A DNA stretch of 64,000 bases from Macrosoma leucophasiata (GCA_036365455.1 JAWQUS010000008.1:15979501-16043500); one strand, 5' to 3'. Shown: positions 9,861 through 21,034, counted from the first letter of the stretch. The notes: generated from the sequence alone by a model not told the origin. Program-made: numbers and translations.

Positions 9861-10500
9861 TTTTAGTTTATTGGGTTGTTGGCGTAATTAAAAGACTAAA
9901 TTATGATACTGAATAAACTTATATTATATTGAAACTTTTATATTTGGAAGCAATGTGTCTAGCTCCTATCACACGTACGGGACGAATGGAATAATGAACA
10001 AGGACTGTGTCGATAGCGAGGTACAGGCGTGTACAAAACATAGTCACATAACAACTTATAAACATTAATTTTTGTAACTAATTTATGAATAAATTCAACA
10101 GGATCAAGGAAAACATCATTGTCCTCAGACATTTAGTAATTTAATTAGTGTCTGTATAAAGCACATTCGAATTTGCATTAAATGTTTAAGCATGTAAATG
10201 GTACTTCAGTGTATATATTCAAATTATTTTCAAAATAGTTTATGTAATCATTAATGAAAACATACAATGAATCCTCATTATATTTCAAGAATAGAATAAT
10301 TTTATGTATTCATATACCGAAAATCATCTAAAAATGTACATTATGAACCAAAATATAGGTACTAATGTGTTGTATATATATTACATATTCCACCAATTCT
10401 TGATATGAATAGACTCGTTACTTTTCAATCAACATCCCGCTCATGTGATTGACAAGGCACAGGACTTGAAAAAATCATAACTAATCGTTAGGCCCGGTAT
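9861..10500. other. AT-rich stretch with no gene besides the exon relic
   Basis: No long open frame. Apart from the relic at 10100-10132 nothing is recognisable. Confidence 0.5.
10100..10132 (-). pseudogene. Third, truncated relic of actin-related exon 1
   Basis: The ATG at 10132 reads MSEDNDVFLDP, close to the real exon's MSEDIAVVLDP. Homology then stops abruptly. The upstream words GTCCTCAGACAT and AGGATCAAGGA match the intact copy on the plus strand. Confidence 0.55.
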
Positions 10501-10760
10501 CCACCAAAGCGGAGAGGAGATATAATTATGTTGCAAAGCTGACAGATTATTTCCACCTAAGCAGAGAAGAGAAGTGTAGCGGAGAAATGTGAGCTTTGTG
10601 TAGCAGAGATGTGATGTGAGCTGATAATAGATAATAAGAGATCAAAACCAGTCAAGTTCGGCCGACCAGGCGGCGCTCGTCGCGTCCGTTGGCCGCCCGA
10701 CTAGGCACTTCTCCGCTCTGCCGCGCCGATTGCTCGCTCGCTTTACCCCACTTTACGATA
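10490..10760. mobile_element. Probable MITE with CGGAG-type ends
   Basis: Starts TTAGGCCCGGTATCCACCAA with AGCGGAGAGGAGA. The far side carries CACTTCTCCGCTCTGCCGCG, roughly the inverted counterpart. Internal GC-rich CGGCGCTCGTCGCGTCCG contrasts with the surroundings. Ends not resolved. Confidence 0.4.
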
Positions 10761-10850
10761 TAATGTATCGAATGTGTCTTATTTCACACGCATGCGAAAC
10801 TTTATAATATAATGTATCCAATTTCACACGCATGCAAAATAAAATGATTA
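10744..10850. repeat. Two-unit tandem repeat, about 48 bp
   Basis: TATAATGTATC and TTTCACACGCATGC recur twice in order, with small differences. Confidence 0.6.
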
Positions 10851-10984
10851 CAATTTTATTTCCTATTCCACAAAAAAACTGATAAGTAGATCATAAATGT
10901 CTAAAGCGTGTCTTACAACATACGTGCAAATCTTTTTATATTGTTGAATTCCTTGAAGTTCTATATTTATCTACATATATTATA

Positions 10985-11350
10985 TACTAGCTGACCTGGC
11001 AAACATCGTATTGCCTCACAATGAAATAATGTGTCAAAGGTTTGAAAGATACGGACTATTTGTATCGGAAAATGAAATTAAATGTAGAGATTCCCGTGTA
11101 ATGAGTGATTTTCCCGCAGTAAAAAGTAGCCTAAATATTGGCCAGGCTTAGTATCTATACACCACAAAAAGTTTCATTCGAATCCGTCCAGTATCTTCGG
11201 AGATTAGCCAAAGGGACAAACAAACACACAAAAAATTTAAAAATCATTGAAAAGTGTTCTAATACTATTTTATCATCGCCCCCAATTGATTTTTCGAAAA
11301 TATATACAATGTACAGACACGCGGATTTTGCTGTTTTATTATATATTTAG
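10985..11350 (+). mobile_element. ACTAGCTGACCTGGCAAAC-headed non-autonomous element
   Basis: Head TACTAGCTGACCTGGCAAAC, then CGTATTGCCTCACAATGAAA. The 3' half reads AAAAGTTTCATTCGAATCCG and GGGACAAACAAACACAC, ending AT-rich near 11350. Same family as 7470-7700 and 31908-32160. Confidence 0.65.
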
Positions 11351-12350
11351 ATTACAGGGAAAAGGTGGTAATGGCCCCTGCAGTTATATTGACCCTCTTC
11401 GATATTAATATGTAAGAATATCGCTTATAATAATGTATAGTCTAGGTGGAACGAGATCCTCACACAGTAAAAGTTACACTAATTTATTACCTAGTTATTA
11501 CCCAATAAATCCCTCAGAGGCTATCACGTTCGATCGTGATTCGGTTCAACCGAAATACATAATGAACAAACTTAGTTCCGACTCAAATTAAAATTCAATT
11601 CGCGACAAACAGTGACTTTTTGTTCTTTTTTAAGACGTTTTTTTTTGATCAACTGGTTTCTACGGGATATGAAAGGTAATTATGAAATTACCTATCTCAA
11701 GCCTAAATGAACAAAATAGGTCACTTTCAACAACAAAAACTTTATTTTAATATTTAATGTAAAGTTACAACCATAGTCGCTACTACTTTATTGCAAATAA
11801 CATACCTACATTTCAATTTTAAATCCCTACATACTTCGTAACAATTGTTGCAAAACATCTCATTTATTTTAATTTGGTAGATGTACTCCACTATCTGTTC
11901 TGTGGTGTACTCCATAGAATTGCATAAGTGTTATCTTCCATATAAATTAATGGCTCTATAAATTCATTAAACTTCTGTAATTATAATACATCCACACCAC
12001 TTTAGAACATGAAGTTTAAAGACTAGCTTGATACCTACGGGTAATATTGCTTGGTGAGGTATTAATAATATTCTTTTAAATTAAAATGTTTAACATGAAA
12101 GTTTTTACAACAAAATGATCGGCATTGAAACTCGATTTAAGACTTAAAATATAATAAGGATTTCATGTGGAAACTTCGCATTTTTACGTACAAGAATGCA
12201 AATTAACTCAACTTTTACTCAAATGTGATTCATAAAGCTTAACAAGCGGGGTATTTGGTAGGCATCGTGAAAGATTTCAGATTGTCTTACATACCGTTTT
12301 ATAAAACTATGCATTTAAAGGAAGATATACTGATCACTTATTTGTTCATT
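11351..12350. other. AT-rich intergenic DNA
   Basis: No open frame of coding character, repeat end or RNA motif that I can support. Confidence 0.5.
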
Positions 12351-12354
12351 GTCA

Positions 12355-12775
12355 TACTAGTTAAGTCCATTGAATGTTAAATTTTTTTAGGCCATAGCTT
12401 TTTTTACTTAATTTTTTTAATTTAAAGGGCAGTTTAGTAGAAGCTTAAGTTCAAGTTTGTAGGGTCGCCAAGCTTGTCCCCCGGCCGCCTTCTCGGAAAA
12501 AAGGGTGCAAAGGGTTTTTACGCTGTATCTCGTAAACTGGAAATTCTACAAAAAAATAATGAAACTTAAAATGTAGCGAATTAAATTTTCTACAATTTTA
12601 TTTCTGTTAATTTTTTCGTCAATTGATCAACAAAAATATTCTAAACAAAAATAAGTAAAAAAAACAAGCTACCCGACAAACTTGAACTTAAGCTTCTACT
12701 AACTACATTAAAAAAAATGCGTCTTCTGAAAAACGCAACCCTTATCTAACTTTTCAATGGACTAGTTCGGAAATA
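12355..12775. mobile_element. MITE with terminal and 32-bp subterminal inverted repeats
   Basis: Outer words ACTAGTTAAGTCCATTGAA and TTCAATGGACTAGT are inverted. Inside, 12434-12465 and 12671-12702 are inverted repeats of about 32 bp around GAAGCTTAAGTTCAAGTTTG with one mismatch. Interior is AT-rich and non-coding. Superfamily unknown. Confidence 0.6.
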
Positions 12776-14300
12776 ATAAAGGTATTCAGTGACAGTAATA
12801 TCTTTGATGGGTAAATATAGTAACTATTCACAAGTCTTATTATAATGATTCTGACTGAACCTTAGACTGGTGTTTAAATGAGCAGCTGATTCGAAAGAAA
12901 TTTACTCCGCTACGCCGTAAACCGACCTATTGTAATCCTGGTCTTTAAGGACTTAAAGTTATACCGAAAAGATTTGCGTAACTGACATCGGCAACGGTTT
13001 TCTATTTTGTTGAGCAACGTCCTCAGATAAATGTTTAATGCAATAAGAGGAGGATAATAAACCGAAATTACATTTCACTTTTACGGCTGTTTCGAATTGG
13101 TATTGTTTTCCAAAAATTTTATTTGCTTCACTTCATTGTACCCGAATTTTCTGTGAAATTCTATATGTATCATAAGTATATCTTTCAGTACATTAAAAAA
13201 GAAAAGACCTAATTCATTGATTGTCATATCAACGCACAGCTTAAAGCCTTAGGTCAAGGGAGATGAAAGTTCACAGGACTTTTTCATACGTTGTAGACGA
13301 GAAAATGAAATTTTTTTTCGGAAACCAATAGATGAAGGTTTATTAGAAGAAGAAATTAAAATATCACTTTTCTTGAACTTATGAACAGTAGGTAGTATTC
13401 ATATTTTTAATGTAATTGTGGTGATAAACTAGCGTGCAGTTCAGATGGATGGTAAATGATGGCTGCGGCATAAAGACATCTTGATAAGTCCGTAGAACAA
13501 TATGGAAATGTATTCTTTTCTTATTGGAAAAAAAATTGTTTTCTTATCGGTCACCACGCTCAAAAAGTGTATTGAATTAATATCAAAGAAAAAAAGAAAT
13601 ACTGCATAAATAAAATAAATAAATAATTATAATTGCATAAGTTGATACAAAATGCGTATGCAATAGCTTTACCGCGGCAGTCCCCGAGTGCCACACGTCG
13701 ATTTTTAATACTCTATCGTTAGGGGTAAAAACTTAGTTTTGAGATTTTTAAATTACCTACTAATTAATTCCACATATCAGAAGTTGCGGGCTAAAGCTAG
13801 TTTACGCATAAAATTTACATACCTACATTATTTTCTTCTAAAGTTTAATTACCATATAAGCCTGCATACAGCATTATTAAAATAAGTCAATTCTTTTTGC
13901 ATGTTTCTGAAAGATATTTTATACGTCATAGGTACCTTACCCTATGAGCAACAATGAAATAACACCTCAAAGAGTCTTTAATGAGAATAATGAACGGTGA
14001 ATTTATTATTCACCAAGCAAAAAATGCATTTATCTCGCGCACTATACGACCTTTTAATTAAGTTCCTATATTTTAATAAAGATTATAAACGCTTTATGAG
14101 GGAAGAAATTAGAAAATAATTTGCAGTGTCCAGTCCAGTAACATGAAGCCCAATGACGTTTAATAAACCTTAGAAGCATTATTGTTTGCATATTACTTTT
14201 GTTTTTTTTATTTTTTATTTTATGTAGTTATCGCTTTTACTAAAGATTTACAAAATTAATACAGTAATAGCACCAAAAAAACCATAAGAGGTTTATGACT
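12776..14300. other. AT-rich intergenic DNA
   Basis: Only a short fragment of repeat family R2 near 13432-13490 (GTGCAGTTCAGATGGATGGT). No gene seen. Confidence 0.5.
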
Positions 14301-14319
14301 GTGCTATTATGAGTCGAGC

Positions 14320-14360
14320 ATTAAGGAATGACTGTAAAATATTTACAGTCATTCCTTAAT
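14320..14360. repeat. Perfect 19-bp-arm hairpin with 3-base loop
   Basis: Arm ATTAAGGAATGACTGTAAA and its exact complement flank ATA. Not followed by a pol III-like terminator and not inside a recognised element. Confidence 0.85.
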
Positions 14361-14900
14361 TATATATGGGTATATACATTTGGCCGAGTTACAGTTTTAT
14401 AAAACAATACGGGATGTAACTGTTTATCAGATGTAAATAGGATTTTTGGTTCAGTATTGAATTGTTTATCAATAACTATGTTATATACAATCTACTAAGT
14501 CACCCTTTAAAGTTGAGACCATTTTAGGTAAATGTTAACGAAATATTAGGTAGGCATCAGAGAAATATAAATACTTCTCTGATTTATTTAAAAAAAATAT
14601 TCAAATAAAAAAATTATAATGTGTTTCATTTTATTAAAAGTTAATAACGAACTTCTCATTACTTTATACTGTTGGAAACTATTGTAGGTCGACACAGGAA
14701 CGAGGCTTTTTGTGTGAGTCGACGGCGAGACGTAGGTTTCGTGTCTGACTGTCTACTGGCGAAAACGATAAACGTTTACAGAAATGCTATTGTCGTGAAG
14801 AACTACACTAACGGATGGTTCCTGAGACGTTTGTCAATTCACGTAACAGACGGTCCGTAAACAAAGTAATGTGACTGTAATATAAACTTATTATATTAGC
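14361..14900. other. Intergenic DNA without supported feature
   Basis: A 62-codon open frame at 14672-14860 (plus) lacks family signatures and splice context; I do not call it a gene. Confidence 0.45.
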
Positions 14901-14901
14901 T

Positions 14902-15212
14902 TGTTTTTTTTTCTGTAATGGAAGTGGCAAACAAGCATACAGTTCACATTGATGTTAAATGATGACTGCAGCCTATAGACACCCACACAAAGACGAAGGT
15001 CACAATGTAAATGCGTTACCAATCCTGTGGCCTAAGGTATTATGCCCCTGTGCCGGAAATTACAGGGCCGTACATTTAACGCATATTTATACCACCTGAC
15101 CGGAAAACGATAGTGCTGAATACTTCCATTTAGCGGCAAGTATATTAGGTAATGTGGTGGTGCCTACGCTCGCGAGCTCCGTCACTGGAGCTCTACCACC
15201 AGTAAAATTGAT
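14902..15212 (+). repeat. Interspersed repeat family R2, near full length
   Basis: Opens near ATGGAAGTGGCAAACAAGCA and TTCACATTGATG, and runs through GTGCCGGAAATTACAGGGCC and ACCACCTGACCGGAAAACGA. Ends GAGCTCCGTCACTGGAGCTC and TACCACC. The last part can form a GAGCTCC/GGAGCTC hairpin. At least 16 full or partial copies lie in this window. Transposition class unknown. Confidence 0.75.
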
Positions 15213-15849
15213 TTGATATACTTATGTTAGTTTGTATATTTGATATACCTACATAAAATATTCAACAAGATATCATTAGCAGCAATGAATGTTTTCAACA
15301 TAAATTTAACGTGAAAGAATTTCACCTCAATTAAAGAATAATTATTTGTAAATCAAATTGATCGTAATAAATGATAAATGACGCGAAAGCAAAAGATTTC
15401 TAGAAATAGTGATACTTAAGTAATTGGTGTCATTCTGTGGAACTTGCACAAGGTACCTACTCTCATGTACATGTAACTGCCAACTTTAGTCTAAGAGCCC
15501 AGGCGTCTGCCGAAACTTTCTAATATGCTGTCGTATATTCCTTTAACGCATAGACCAAGGCTAAGAACGTATTATATGTTTTTGCTTATATATAGGTATA
15601 TGTTGGTATATTTTATAGTATTTTAAACAATTGTACCAATATTTAGCTTGTTGCGAATGTATGTAGCACCGAATCTTTAGTTTGACTGGACTACGAGTCT
15701 ACGTTCGGATACATAAGACAGCCAAAACCATAAACTCTACCTGTGTACAAAATTACTTCTAAATCCGTCCACTTTAGCGTGATTGAGAAACAAACAAACA
15801 AGTATCCATTCTTTCACATTTATAATAGAAGATGAACGAACCATCACAT
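15213..15849. other. AT-rich intergenic DNA
   Basis: Nothing recognisable. Confidence 0.45.
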
Positions 15850-16035
15850 TATCTATTATATAAAAATAAGTCGGGTTTTCCTTCCTGACGCTATAACTCC
15901 AGAACGCACGAACCGATTTCCACGGTTTTGCATTCGTTGGAAAGGTCTCGGGCTCCGTGAGGTTTATAGCAAAGGAAGAAAATTCAGGATTATAAAACGA
16001 CATCCACGCGGGCGAAGCCGCGGGCAACAGCTAGT
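15850..16035 (-). mobile_element. CCCGCGGCTTCGCCCGCG-headed non-autonomous element (minus)
   Basis: On the minus strand begins ACTAGCTGTTGCCCGCGGC and TTCGCCCGCGTGG, and ends in an AT-rich TTTTTATATAATAG. Same structural class as 7010-7200. Confidence 0.6.
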
Positions 16036-16309
16036 TATGTATACAATTTAATATTACACGTCGTTCGAGCTCTATTTGGGTTACGATGAAAATATAATTG
16101 GATTGTGATCTTGAACATTTTAATTCATTTAAGAATTCCAAGACCCTAATTATTTATTAAAATGTATTATATATTAATTATTAATTATTAAAATGTATTA
16201 TTATTAAAAACTTTCCACCAATTATTATTTTATTTCGATCTTATTTGGGTAATCAATGTTTTGGTTTATCCCGAAAGCATGTAGGTAGGACTCAAGTATC
16301 AGTGGACAG

Positions 16310-17110
16310 ACAAATGATGAAAAGGCTAGGTCCGCCCCGATCCCGCGCTTCGTGACCCGCAGCGCTAGCGAGTTTGACTCGGCCTGACCTGCTATAAGCG
16401 GGACCAAATCCCCAAAGTCCGGGTTCGAACCCCGGTCGAAGGAGATTCCTCCCCTGGGATGCGGCCGTAAGCCCAGCTAGAGCCAGTGGCACGGCTGCGT
16501 CGTTTAACTGTAGGCGTTGTCATCTTGGTGGGAGCGCTCACTACCCCTTGTTGTTGCGGTCGAGTGCCAGGTGGAGCTGCTGCACGGACGCAATACCAAG
16601 AAGAGAAGGAGAAGAAGAAGAAGTTGCGTTGCAGGGCCGGTCGATGAATGGTCGACACTTGCCCGCGACGCCACCGTGGTCACTGGAGGCCGCTGCTGTC
16701 GAGGCGACCGCAACTTGCGAGACGTCACGACATCACCGAGCCACAGCGACGGCAGCAGAGGCAGGTATGCACGCCAGAAGGGAGTACAAGGAGTGGCAAA
16801 AAAAAAAATTACATTAAAAAAAAAGGAGGAAAAAAACATAATTAAAAAAAAAAACAAAACGGGGAAAAGAAAGGAGAAAAAAAAATTTCAAAAAATTAAA
16901 AATAACAAAAAAAAAGTGTAGTAAAAAAATAAAAAAATATAAAAAAAAAATGTATAAAACCCCCACCCCTCTCTCGACTGACAATGCGTGCCTCCTCCAC
17001 CGAAGCCCTTGAATCCCAGGGCACCCAATGCCGACCTGCATGGCAGGCCAGAAGAAGCCGCAGCAGAGGGGGCCAGCCCCGGTGCTACATCCGCGCCGCG
17101 CGCTTCGCGC
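16310..17110 (+). mobile_element. GC-rich retroelement fragment with tRNA-like box and A-rich block
   Basis: A strongly GC-rich island in AT-rich DNA. It holds GGGTTCGAACCCCGGTCGA (B-box-like), a GAAGAAGAAG purine run, CAGCAGAGGCAGG, then about 150 bp of A-rich sequence (16799-16955). A second GC-rich block follows (CCGAAGCCCTTGAATCCCAG, GCGCGCTTCGCGCGCGCG). Open frames are Arg/Lys/Ala/Pro-rich, as in N-terminal parts of some non-LTR ORF1 proteins, but I see no gag zinc knuckle or RT. Could be the 5' part of an R1-type element or a large SINE. Confidence 0.4.
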
Positions 17111-17194
17111 GCGCGACTATCAACTGATGAGACAAATGAGGGACGTAGGTATGTCCAAACAGCCTTGTCAGAGTTGTAAGACAATGCAAGTTTG

Positions 17195-17611
17195 TCAGAT
17201 AAATAAATGATGAGGCTTCCTTTTGATATGCACAATTGAACGCGCGGCCACTTCATAGAATTGCCTCTTGGTAATCAATTTATCTTTTTGAATTTTATTT
17301 TCCTTTAGATGGGTTCCGGCATCTCGTGACCAAACTACTGCTGCTGCTATCACCAATCCGCATGCCAAGCGTGGCAATTATGGTATATTCTCCCCTAATG
17401 ACGCCTTACACATAACGCCTTTCGGCTGAAGTGGTAATGATGTTAAGTTTTTAATATCATCATACAAAAGAGCCAATTGTACGAATCTATGTGATAAGTG
17501 TATTTTATGAAAACATGGAATAAATAGGATAATGAATTTATTTCCCGATGGAACGTAGGTATTAGTAAGTCGTGGAAGAACTTCGCAGGGGAACATGCTA
17601 CAAAATACCAT
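17195..17611 (-). pseudogene. Unrecognised degenerate open frame (one internal stop)
   Basis: Two minus-strand open stretches, 17611-17378 and 17377-17195, are in the same frame and separated by a single stop. Together they make about 138 codons including FCSMFPCEVLPRLTN, LALLYDDIKNLTSLPLQPKG and HLKENKIQKDKLITKRQFYE. The composition looks protein-like, with a hydrophobic segment followed by a basic, helix-prone one. I do not recognise the family. It could be a decayed gene or transposon ORF. Confidence 0.3.
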
Positions 17612-17803
17612 CTTAAAACGATCATCGACACCAATTGTGACACCAAAGTGGCGACAAGTTCACGCAATCATAGCACTTTTACTGTCTTATACTTGTATTT
17701 CTATGATAACAAAGATTTTATTATGCTACATAAAACTTTTATTGAAAAATCGCAAAAAGTTAGCCTAAATCGGACGGGTGACATGAGCCAATAGTCTTAA
17801 ATA

Positions 17804-18055
17804 CAGTGCTCATCAATAAATATTGCACATCGAGCCTAGAAAGGGGACTACGGCTTATTTCGGGTCTGTAGAGCATTATCTCTTTCGCACCGTACCTATT
17901 TGACGTTTGTCGACCATTTTGATCATGTTTTGACCAATACCGGACTGTCAGTGCTTACGTAGGCAGTGTGCAACAGAGATAACGCTCTACGAAGTCGAAA
18001 CGAGCCGATCGTCCCTTTCGCAGGCTCCATGTGCAATATTAATGGTTGAGTACTG
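17804..18055. mobile_element. Tc1/mariner-type MITE, 252 bp
   Basis: TIRs begin CAGTGCTCATCAATAAATAT and end with the inverted AATGGTTGAGTACTG, flanked by TA on both sides. Arms of about 35 bp include TTGCACATCGAGCC. No coding region. Other copies: 36693-36908, 43317-43568 and 57078-57288. Confidence 0.85.
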
Positions 18056-18680
18056 TAGTATGTTTTGACATTACATGACCTTAAACCACAGTCTAAAGAA
18101 AAAGAACAAGTGAATGTGCTTAAACTGAAGATTACGGAAATAAAATCCTAAGACTTAATTTCCTAAATTTTAAATTATAAAAAAATAAGTTTTACTTTAA
18201 GTTAAAAAAAACATTGTAAGACGAGATAAGTGATTTTTCTTCTCTCTAACTCTATTAGTGTGCCAAAGGGCAGGTATGTTACCCGTATTTATCTTTTTTC
18301 CTGAACAGCTGGGAGAGATTGATTAAAAAAAAATAAGCAACGGACTAAGTATTGGCTAGTGTATTCGATATGCAACCAAATTGCTATGAATCAATGTAGG
18401 TGCATGTAATCTAACATAGTAATAACAAATAAAGGTATATATAATTTTTATTTCCAACACCGTATCTTAGTCTATAAGCATTCTGTTACGGATGCCGTAC
18501 GAGTCTGTTGTTTGAGATACATGAAATAGGTTAGCTAAATATTGTCGGTCGTCGGAGGATACGTTTACATAGTAGTTGACATCGCTTACGTTGCTCAACG
18601 ATAAGATGCTTCACATACTAACATGCAAGTTTATTAAAAACGTTGATTATGTGCTGTCGTCGCTAACAAGAATTAGCAGA
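18056..18680. other. Intergenic DNA
   Basis: No supported feature. Confidence 0.45.
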
Positions 18681-18684
18681 TTTT

Positions 18685-18790
18685 TTTTAATGTTACCATT
18701 GTGGAAATAACCATATAGTTCACATTGATGGTATCTAAATGAATACTGCAACCTACACAAAACTGTACACAAAAACCGATCAATAGACTC
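18685..18790 (+). repeat. Family R2 fragment (5' part)
   Basis: TAGTTCACATTGATGG and ACTGCAACCTAC match the R2 5' third with many differences. Confidence 0.55.
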
Positions 18791-19029
18791 GCTACCTACT
18801 AAATGGACTAGAACATAATAAGGGATATCAATAATTATGAAAAAAACTGTGTCTGTACCTACTTATTAAATTATTTGGCACGTAAGAAGTTATACTTTTT
18901 AGAGGAACAATCCAATATACCAGAAATTAAACAAAAACAACATAAAAAGTTAAGCAACTAACTTCAGACTGTTGCTTTCAACTAACTAACTTGTATCTGT
19001 CGGCGTGCGCATGCATCGTAAAAAAAGTA

Positions 19030-19320
19030 TAACTTTTTTTTAATGTTATGGAAGTGACAAACAAACATGCAGTTCACATTGATGTTAAGTGATTACTGCA
19101 GCCTATAGACACTAACACAAAGACCAAGGTCAAAATGCAGATGTGTTACCACTCCTGAGGCCTAAGGTTATGCCTCTGTGCCGGAAATATCAGGGCCGTG
19201 CATTACCACCTGACCGGAACACGATAGTGCTGAACTCTACCATTTAGCGGCAAGTATATTAGGTAAAGCAGTGGTACCTACGCCCGCGAGCTCCGTCACT
19301 GGAGCTCTACCACGAGTAAA
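19030..19320 (+). repeat. Interspersed repeat family R2
   Basis: Collinear with 14902-15212 from TGGAAGTGACAAACAAACAT to GAGCTCCGTCACTGGAGCTC and TACCACGAG. Confidence 0.75.
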
Positions 19321-19561
19321 AACTTCAAAACTAGATCTGAATACCAGTTACATTAGTATCAACATCAACCCAACCTCGGGTATTAACGGTTGTGAAATTG
19401 TGAATTCGCTTTGATTTCGACTGTACTCGAATAAGGTCGAGTTTATATTATTTGATATGTCTAAATGTTGGACAGTTATGTCAATACAAACCAAGTAGGT
19501 ATTCTAAATTTATAAATTCACTTTTTTTTGGGAATAAGAAGGGGAAAGAAGGCATCTATAT

Positions 19562-19598
19562 AGAATAAATAGTATCAATACTAGATACTATTTATTCT
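19562..19598. repeat. Perfect 15-bp-arm hairpin
   Basis: AGAATAAATAGTATC and its complement around a 7-base loop. Confidence 0.8.
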
Positions 19599-19894
19599 TA
19601 TACTGTATGTATATGTGTATTGGAATTAATTTAAAAAGATTCGGCTATCAGCAGTGACCCAGTTTTCAGTCAAGTCACTAACTCATAATACCCAAATGGA
19701 AGACATTAAATTAACACCTTATTTTTCTTCTATCTTTTTTTACGTCGTCAAAGCTATTGTTGTTTCTAAATAAAATTAACATCAGAGAAGGCGAGAGTGA
19801 GGTTAATTACCGGACATCGCCTGACAAACGAAATGAAAATTCGTTAGATATAATACGCCTGAAATTTTCCGTTCCCAGCGATATTAAAAAAGTA

Positions 19895-20411
19895 AAGGCG
19901 GGTCTAGATATGTATCACTTGCCCGATCTCATAGAGCAACGCGGCCCACCGGTCGCGGCGGACCGGAGGGGAGTAGCCATAGCGTGTATTACCGATGCAA
20001 AACAGTCTATCATTTTTTGAGGGGGAAATGCGAGTGACACACACGCACACTACAAAAATCGTCTATTACTACGAAACGCATACCTTGACTATAAGAAAAT
20101 ACAGAAATAATTTCACGCACACATTTAAACATTTAGGCGACAGGTATAGGCCCATTTGGGCTTGTACTTTGACAGAGGGAAAAGCCTGCATATGGCCACT
20201 CGTGCCTCCGGTGTTGCTCTATGCCCGATCCGATCGGCGTATCTATATCACCGATGCGTATAATGTTCGCCTATATATGTATGAGCCATGATACGCAATC
20301 TTCATACGCCGTTCTAATACGACATCCGCCCAAATAAGCTACCATTATGCACATCGGTGATACGGATACGGTGATCGAATCGGGGAAGTGATACATATCT
20401 GGACTCGCCTT
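19895..20411. mobile_element. MITE with about 34-bp TIRs and TA target duplication
   Basis: Left end AAGGCGGGTCTAGATATGTA and right end, inverted, AAGGCGAGTCCAGATATGTA, each next to TA. The arms continue TCACTT(G/C)CCCGAT. The interior includes CGCGGCCCACCGGTCGCGGC; a diverged inverted fragment of it sits at 51275-51410. Confidence 0.75.
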
Positions 20412-21030
20412 TAGTCTTTTAATTTCGGTAAGGAGTGTAAGCTTAATAAAGTATAAAATCTACAGAATATACAAGCATTAGACAACTAATATTTTTCTTT
20501 TCACCACTGCATGGTAGTGTTTAAAACCATTTCGTGAGTTGATACTAGGACTTTGTACGCATCTGTTTACACAATAGATTGAAACATAACACCACGCTTG
20601 TTTATCTCTGAAGTATGTACACAAACACCCACAGTTCTGTTAATCCATTATGTTTTCGAGCCCTATGTACAAGAATGTAATAGTGTTGTTATTCTTTGTG
20701 TCACAGTTTTTTTATCGCTTCTATTTTACCAATTTCAATATTTACCATAGCACAGGATGGCAGCGATGCAGAATTTTTAGATGCATGCTGTTCTTTGTAA
20801 ATATCTTTATAAAATTATTCTTACTTCTTGTAAGAATAATTTTACTAGATACTCATAGCTTAGTTTAGTTGTTAGTGTTTTTTATTTGTAAATATAGATT
20901 AAAAAAATAATTAAGGTTAGAATATATTATATTATATTTAATAAAATGTATAAAACATTACTAAATTATTTCAAAGATAAATATAAGAAAAACAAATACA
21001 AAAAAATATATATCAATAAGAAACAAACAA
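20412..21030. other. AT-rich intergenic DNA
   Basis: A 72-codon Phe/Leu/Ile-rich open frame at 20650-20868 has no family signature or splice context and is not called. Confidence 0.45.
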
Positions 21031-21034
21031 TTAT

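Noticed and set aside
16400..16440. Possible tRNA gene around GGTTCGAACCCCGG
   Set aside because: Acceptor and D arms do not pair; it sits within a GC-rich repeat-like island.
16504..17256. Several overlapping long frames on both strands
   Set aside because: Caused by A-rich and purine-rich tracts (poly-Lys or poly-Phe) and GC-rich codons; no conserved domain.
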